Below the pieces are notes generated by a model. That model was not told where the DNA came from and did not search any database. It saw only the letters and a program-made list of their open reading frames with translations. Shown here one piece after another: positions 60,921 to 64,000 of a stretch of DNA of 64,000 nucleotides. A program made the translations under genes and the position numbers. Position 1 is the stretch's first letter, and each line of letters starts with the position of its first letter. Location of the stretch: contig NZ_JNZS01000003.1 in NCBI RefSeq assembly GCF_000718515.1, positions 248,001 through 312,000 of the forward strand, given 5' to 3'. Source of the stretch: Micromonospora parva (lineage in GTDB: Bacteria > Actinomycetota > Actinomycetes > Mycobacteriales > Micromonosporaceae).

Positions 60921-61835
60921 TCAACGGCACAGCGTGGTCGCCCGCCGCATGTGGGACAGCTTCTCCGGGTTACGCACCGCGTAGAGCGCGGTGATCACAC
61001 CATCGTCGACGCGCAGCGTGACCACCGAGTCGATCTCGCCGTCGAACCGGAGGACCAACGCCGGGTAGCCGTTGACCTCGGCGGGTCGCAACGACATGGC
61101 GGCCACCTGGACCTTCCTGCTGGCCAGCAGCCGGGCCACCTTGTCGGCCCCGCTGACCGGCCGCAGCAGCGCCTGTTTGATCCCGCCTCCGTCGCCGAGG
61201 AGCACGACATCCGGCGCGAGAACGTCGAGCAGGCCCTGCACGTCGCCGACCTCGACGGCCCGTCGGAACGCGTCCAGCGCCCGCCGGGCGTCCGCCGGGG
61301 AGACCATCCCCCGGGGCCGGCGCGCCGCGACGTGCGTTCGTGCCCGGTGCGCGATCTGACGGACGGTGGCTGGGCTCTTGTCGACCGCCTCGGCGATCTC
61401 GTCGTACGCCAGGTCGAAGACCTCGCGGAGGACGAACACCGCACGCTCGGTCGGCGCGAGTGTCTCCAGCACCAGCATCATCGCCATCGAGACGCTCTCG
61501 GCGAGTTCGACGTCCTCGGCGACGTCGGGCGCGGTCAACAGTGGCTCCGGCAACCAACTGCCGACGTAGGACTCCCTGCGCCGGCCGACCGCCCGGAGCC
61601 GGTTGAGCGACAGCCGGGTGGTGATCCGGACCAGGTAGGACCGCTGGTCCCGCACCGCCGGAAGATCCACGTCCGCCCACCGCAGCCAGGTCTCCTGGAG
61701 TACGTCCTCCGCGTCGGCGGCCGAGCCGAGCATCTCGTAGGCGACCGTGAAGAGCAGGTTTCGGTGGGCAACGAACGCGTCGACAGCGGGCTGCCCGCTG
61801 CCGTCCGCGCTGATGATTCCGCCCTCGGCGTCCAT
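60921..61835 (-). CDS. ECF41-type sigma factor with C-terminal SnoaL-like domain
   Basis: The 304-residue product has sigma2 (LFTVAYEMLGSAADAEDVLQ, ETWLRWADVD) and sigma4 (LAPTERAVFVLREVFDLAYD, EIAEAVDKSPATVRQIAHRA). An added C-terminal domain of about 110 residues (FRRAVEVGDVQGLLDVLAPD, VVLLGDGGG) is SnoaL-like, as in ECF41/SigJ, where it controls sigma activity in place of an anti-sigma factor. The ATG at 61835 is chosen because TGGAGG precedes it and a matching promoter lies at 61877-61903; an upstream ATG at 61904 would lie inside that promoter. Confidence 0.9.
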   Translation of the reverse strand: MDAEGGIISADGSGQPAVDAFVAHRNLLFTVAYEMLGSAADAEDVLQETWLRWADVDLPAVRDQRSYLVRITTRLSLNRLRAVGRRRESYVGSWLPEPLLTAPDVAEDVELAESVSMAMMLVLETLAPTERAVFVLREVFDLAYDEIAEAVDKSPATVRQIAHRARTHVAARRPRGMVSPADARRALDAFRRAVEVGDVQGLLDVLAPDVVLLGDGGGIKQALLRPVSGADKVARLLASRKVQVAAMSLRPAEVNGYPALVLRFDGEIDSVVTLRVDDGVITALYAVRNPEKLSHMRRATTLCR

Positions 61836-61876
61836 GCGTCCTCCAGTCTCGTCGATCTCGGCCGCCTCGCCCACCA

Positions 61877-61903
61877 GACACCGGCCGCCCACCTCCTGTG
61901 ACA
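61877..61903 (-). promoter_or_regulatory. ECF41-type promoter of the sigma gene
   Basis: On the minus strand TGTCACA (61903-61897) is followed after exactly 16 bases by TGTC (61880-61877). This resembles the TGTCACA/CGTC promoters reported for ECF41 factors, and the same pattern precedes doxX, so autoregulation is likely. Confidence 0.75.
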
Positions 61904-61938
61904 CCCGACGCCGGTGCTCCTCGTCACTCGGGGCGGGT

Positions 61939-61965
61939 TGTCACAGCGCACCGGCCGGCGGTGTC
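61939..61965 (+). promoter_or_regulatory. ECF41-type promoter of the DoxX gene
   Basis: TGTCACA (61939-61945), 16 bases, then TGTC (61962-61965), identical in spacing to the promoter on the other strand. It lies 30 bases before the doxX start codon. Confidence 0.75.
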
Positions 61966-61995
61966 TCCTGTGCGAACCGACGAGGAGGAAATCTC

Positions 61996-62379
61996 ATGAA
62001 TCTGGCTCTGTGGATCGCGGCCGGACTGCTGGCCGCGTTGGCCCTGGCCGGCGGCATCACCAAGACGTTCGTACCCAAGGAGAAGTTGGCGGCGGCCAAC
62101 GGCGGAGGGTGGACCGACGGTGCCAGCGTCGGCTTCGTCAAAACCCTCGGGGTCCTCGAACTCCTGGCCGCGGCCGGTCTGATCCTGCCCGCCGTGCTGG
62201 ACGTCGCACCGGTGCTGGTGCCGGTGACCGCCATCTGCTGGATGGTGCTGATGGTCGGCGCGATGATCACCCACCTGCGTCACGACGAGGCCAGGTTCAT
62301 CGTGCTGAACCTGGCCTACCTCGCGGTCGCCGCCTTCGTCGCCTGGGGCCGTCTCGACTCCTCGCCCTTCACCGGCTGA
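61996..62379 (+). CDS. DoxX-family membrane protein
   Basis: The 127-residue product has four helices: LWIAAGLLAALALAGGITK, LGVLELLAAAGLILPAVLD, PVTAICWMVLMVGAMITHL, FIVLNLAYLAVAAFVAWG. It matches small DoxX/DoxD-like quinone-linked or oxidative-stress membrane proteins. Genes of this kind are common targets of ECF41 sigma factors, and the shared promoter supports this. GAGGAGG lies before the ATG. Confidence 0.88.
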   Translation: MNLALWIAAGLLAALALAGGITKTFVPKEKLAAANGGGWTDGASVGFVKTLGVLELLAAAGLILPAVLDVAPVLVPVTAICWMVLMVGAMITHLRHDEARFIVLNLAYLAVAAFVAWGRLDSSPFTG

Positions 62380-62406
62380 CCGACCTCGTCCCGCTACCCT
62401 CACCCG

Positions 62407-62796
62407 ATGAGTTCGCGGACCGCGCTGAGGAGACGAACGAAACACGCTCTGGTGGCCGTGTCCGTCACGCTGAGCCTGCTGTCCTGCCTGTGGGTTCTGT
62501 CCTTCGTGTGGTTGCAGATGTTCAAGACTGAGGGAGAGTTGCCACCGACGTCGCGGATGCCGCAGGTGCCGGCTGGAGCAAAGGTCACCGACGAGGGCAT
62601 GGAATGCGCCTCCGGTGGGTGCTGGCGAACGATCACCGTGGTGCCAGCGGCGGGCCAGTCCTCAGCGGACCTGGCACGGGAGATGGGTCTCTCCAAGGAG
62701 CTGATCCTGCCGCCGACCCTCTTCGACCCCGCGTCTGTCTACGTGGGGGCCCACCCGGAAGACGGCGAGCTGATCGTCCACATCGGCTATCGGTGA
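62407..62796 (+). CDS. Hypothetical membrane-anchored protein
   Basis: The 129-residue product has a basic N-terminus (MSSRTALRRRTKHALVAVSV), one helix (LSLLSCLWVLSFVWLQMF) and an outer domain with a Cys pair (MECASGGCWRTITVV). I do not recognise it. It follows doxX by 27 bases and may be in its transcript. Confidence 0.7.
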   Translation: MSSRTALRRRTKHALVAVSVTLSLLSCLWVLSFVWLQMFKTEGELPPTSRMPQVPAGAKVTDEGMECASGGCWRTITVVPAAGQSSADLAREMGLSKELILPPTLFDPASVYVGAHPEDGELIVHIGYR

Positions 62797-62960
62797 GCGC
62801 CGCGACAGGACGCGCCGGCTGACGATCCGGCACGCGGGTCGGTGCGGCGACACTTGTGCCCGAGCTGCGAGAAGCGAGATCATCACGCATGATCGATCCC
62901 TCGCCCGAGGACGACGGGACTCCAGCTGCCTCGCCTCACCTCTCAAGGAGACACAGCCCC

Positions 62961-63851
62961 GTGAAGAAACTATCGAGCGTCGCGTCCGTGCTCGCCCTCT
63001 CCGTCGGTATCGCCATCGCCCCGGCGGCTACTGCCTCCGCCGCTACCGACCGGAGCGGCGCGGAACGGCTGAACATCCCGAACAGCAGTGCGTGCAAGGC
63101 CGGCCGTACTGTCATGCAGGGCATGGTGGCGGGGCCGGGCGGTCAGCTCTACATCATCTTCACGAAGGCGGCCGGCGCGGAGCCGGTCCTGTCCCGGTGG
63201 CTTCGTGACGGCTCGACCTGGGACGGCGCCAGCTGGGTCTGCGCCGGTGCCCCCACCTCCATCCCGACACTCGGCCACGGCAACGACCTCGCCTACAACG
63301 CGAACTATCTGGGGCAGGGTCCTGCCTTGATCGCCACCCAGGGAAGCCAGTCCGCATTCCTGAGCGACAAGGTGACAATCATTCGCCTGAACGCCAACGG
63401 AACCATCGGCACAACCAGCGAGGTGCGGCTGCCGATCGGCAACATCAGCGGCCTCTGCTACAGCGCGACGGCTGCCGGTGGAGCCGGCAAGTACGCGGCC
63501 CGCCGGTTGGGCAGTCTGTGGACCCATCCCGGCGCTGGCGCGCTCACCACTGGGTGGACGCTGGTCAAGAGCAACCTGACGAGTCACGACAATCGTTCGG
63601 ACCAGGGCATCGACTGCTCCGAGAACTACATCTGGAACACCAAGTCGATCAACACCTCAACGCCCACCACCGGGTGGAACTGGGTGTACCAGTACAACTG
63701 GTCCGGGGGCGACGTGGAAAGTGACATCGGCGTCCCGGGCAACAACCTGACCGACGAGATCGAAGATGTCACCCACGTCGGCAGCGAGTTCTTCGTCGGC
63801 ATCAACCGCAACGACGGGCTGGCCGACACCGTGAAGGTGCTCACCGAGTAG
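62961..63851 (+). CDS. Secreted protein, propeller-like, function unknown
   Basis: The 296-residue product has a signal peptide (VLALSVGIAIAPAATASAAT). The mature part is rich in Asn, Gly, Ser and Trp, with repeated blade-like motifs such as GNDLAYNANYLGQGPALIAT, GNISGLCYS and ENYIWNTKS. Two or three cysteines are present. It may be a small beta-propeller or an adhesive surface protein. The GTG start at 62961 has AAGGAG 10 bases upstream. Confidence 0.75.
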   Translation: MKKLSSVASVLALSVGIAIAPAATASAATDRSGAERLNIPNSSACKAGRTVMQGMVAGPGGQLYIIFTKAAGAEPVLSRWLRDGSTWDGASWVCAGAPTSIPTLGHGNDLAYNANYLGQGPALIATQGSQSAFLSDKVTIIRLNANGTIGTTSEVRLPIGNISGLCYSATAAGGAGKYAARRLGSLWTHPGAGALTTGWTLVKSNLTSHDNRSDQGIDCSENYIWNTKSINTSTPTTGWNWVYQYNWSGGDVESDIGVPGNNLTDEIEDVTHVGSEFFVGINRNDGLADTVKVLTE

Positions 63852-63965
63852 GCCCAAGCTGAACGGGGTGCGCCCGCACGCACCCGTGGCCGGGGGTCGC
63901 TGGGCGTGTCGCCTGGCGGCCCCCCGACGCGGGTCGCCCGTCGCCCGTCGCCCGTCATGATCGTG

Positions 63966-63982
63966 CTCGATCCTGGATCGAG
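63966..63982. repeat. Short palindrome, probable REP element cut by the window end
   Basis: CTCGATC CTG GATCGAG forms a 7-bp perfect stem. A GTCGCCC triplet repeat lies just before it. It may belong to the same class of scattered palindromes seen at 50114 and 54801. The 149-base tail after the last gene holds nothing else. Confidence 0.4.
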
Positions 63983-64000
63983 TGGCCTCCCGGCGCCAGC

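Noticed and set aside
1..64000. Antibiotic or other secondary-metabolite gene cluster
   Set aside because: No polyketide synthase, nonribosomal peptide synthetase or terpene cyclase signature was seen; the fused TrpE-TrpG has a tryptophan leader peptide instead.

Overview
The window is high-GC actinomycete chromosome, most likely from the family Micromonosporaceae (Micromonospora-like). Supporting signs are many GTG starts, a mycothiol-dependent isomerase, an F420-type oxidoreductase, a DUF397 protein, a roadblock/nitrate-sensor kinase pair of the actinobacterial cvn type, CebR boxes of the form TGGGAGCGCTCCCA, and short palindromes with a GATCTTG core. No rRNA gene and no CRISPR array was seen. 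The only tRNA found is a tRNA-Leu(GAG) at 15773-15859.

1-15772: the window opens inside a LuxR-family ATPase regulator on the minus strand. From about 2.5 kb to the tRNA follows a decayed accessory region. It holds at least five broken transposase genes (IS5-like and IS701-like), a headless S8 peptidase, a broken plasmid-type BTAD protein, and a few apparently intact cargo genes: a 2-hydroxyacid dehydrogenase, a TetR regulator, two membrane or secreted unknowns, and a pair of membrane proteins sharing an RQANV motif. It ends with a tyrosine integrase translationally coupled to an AbrB-like protein beside the 3' end of the tRNA-Leu gene. This is the layout of an element integrated in a tRNA gene. 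An imperfect copy of the tRNA 3' end at 6374-6389 could be an old attachment site.

15860-32796: core-like genes. A tight cluster runs from a TPR/proline-rich/FN3 membrane protein through a multi-FN3 protein, a MoxR ATPase and a DUF58 protein to a transglutaminase, and looks like a surface protein assembly locus. Then come an SDR and a LLM oxidoreductase pair, LtrA, DUF1028, a mycothiol-dependent isomerase, a PAP2 phosphatase and DUF3159.

33090-38222: a cellulose module. A secreted GH48 exocellulase (CBM2, two Ig-like modules, catalytic domain) diverges from an intracellular GH1 beta-glucosidase. Three CebR-type operators lie between them, so cellobiose probably induces both.

38302-50044: an MglB-like roadblock protein and a nitrate-sensing kinase (CvnB and CvnA types without C and D partners); a FGGY sugar kinase; a trp attenuator with a 19-residue leader peptide before a fused TrpE-TrpG; a DUF3037/HipA-like kinase pair; a DUF4190 protein; an AlkZ-type glycosylase; and malQ.

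50207-54601: an lpqY-sugA-sugB-sugC operon matching the trehalose importer of mycobacteria in gene order and sequence. MalQ lies just beyond it, so this segment handles alpha-glucans and trehalose.

54602-64000: a mixed stretch with three palindromic repeats, DUF397, a VOC protein, a RusA-like small protein, an L,D-transpeptidase-like secreted protein, a HAD hydrolase, a TetR regulator, a second LtrA, and an ECF41-type sigma factor divergent from a DoxX gene. Both of the last two have the same TGTCACA-N16-TGTC promoter. Two exported unknowns close the window.
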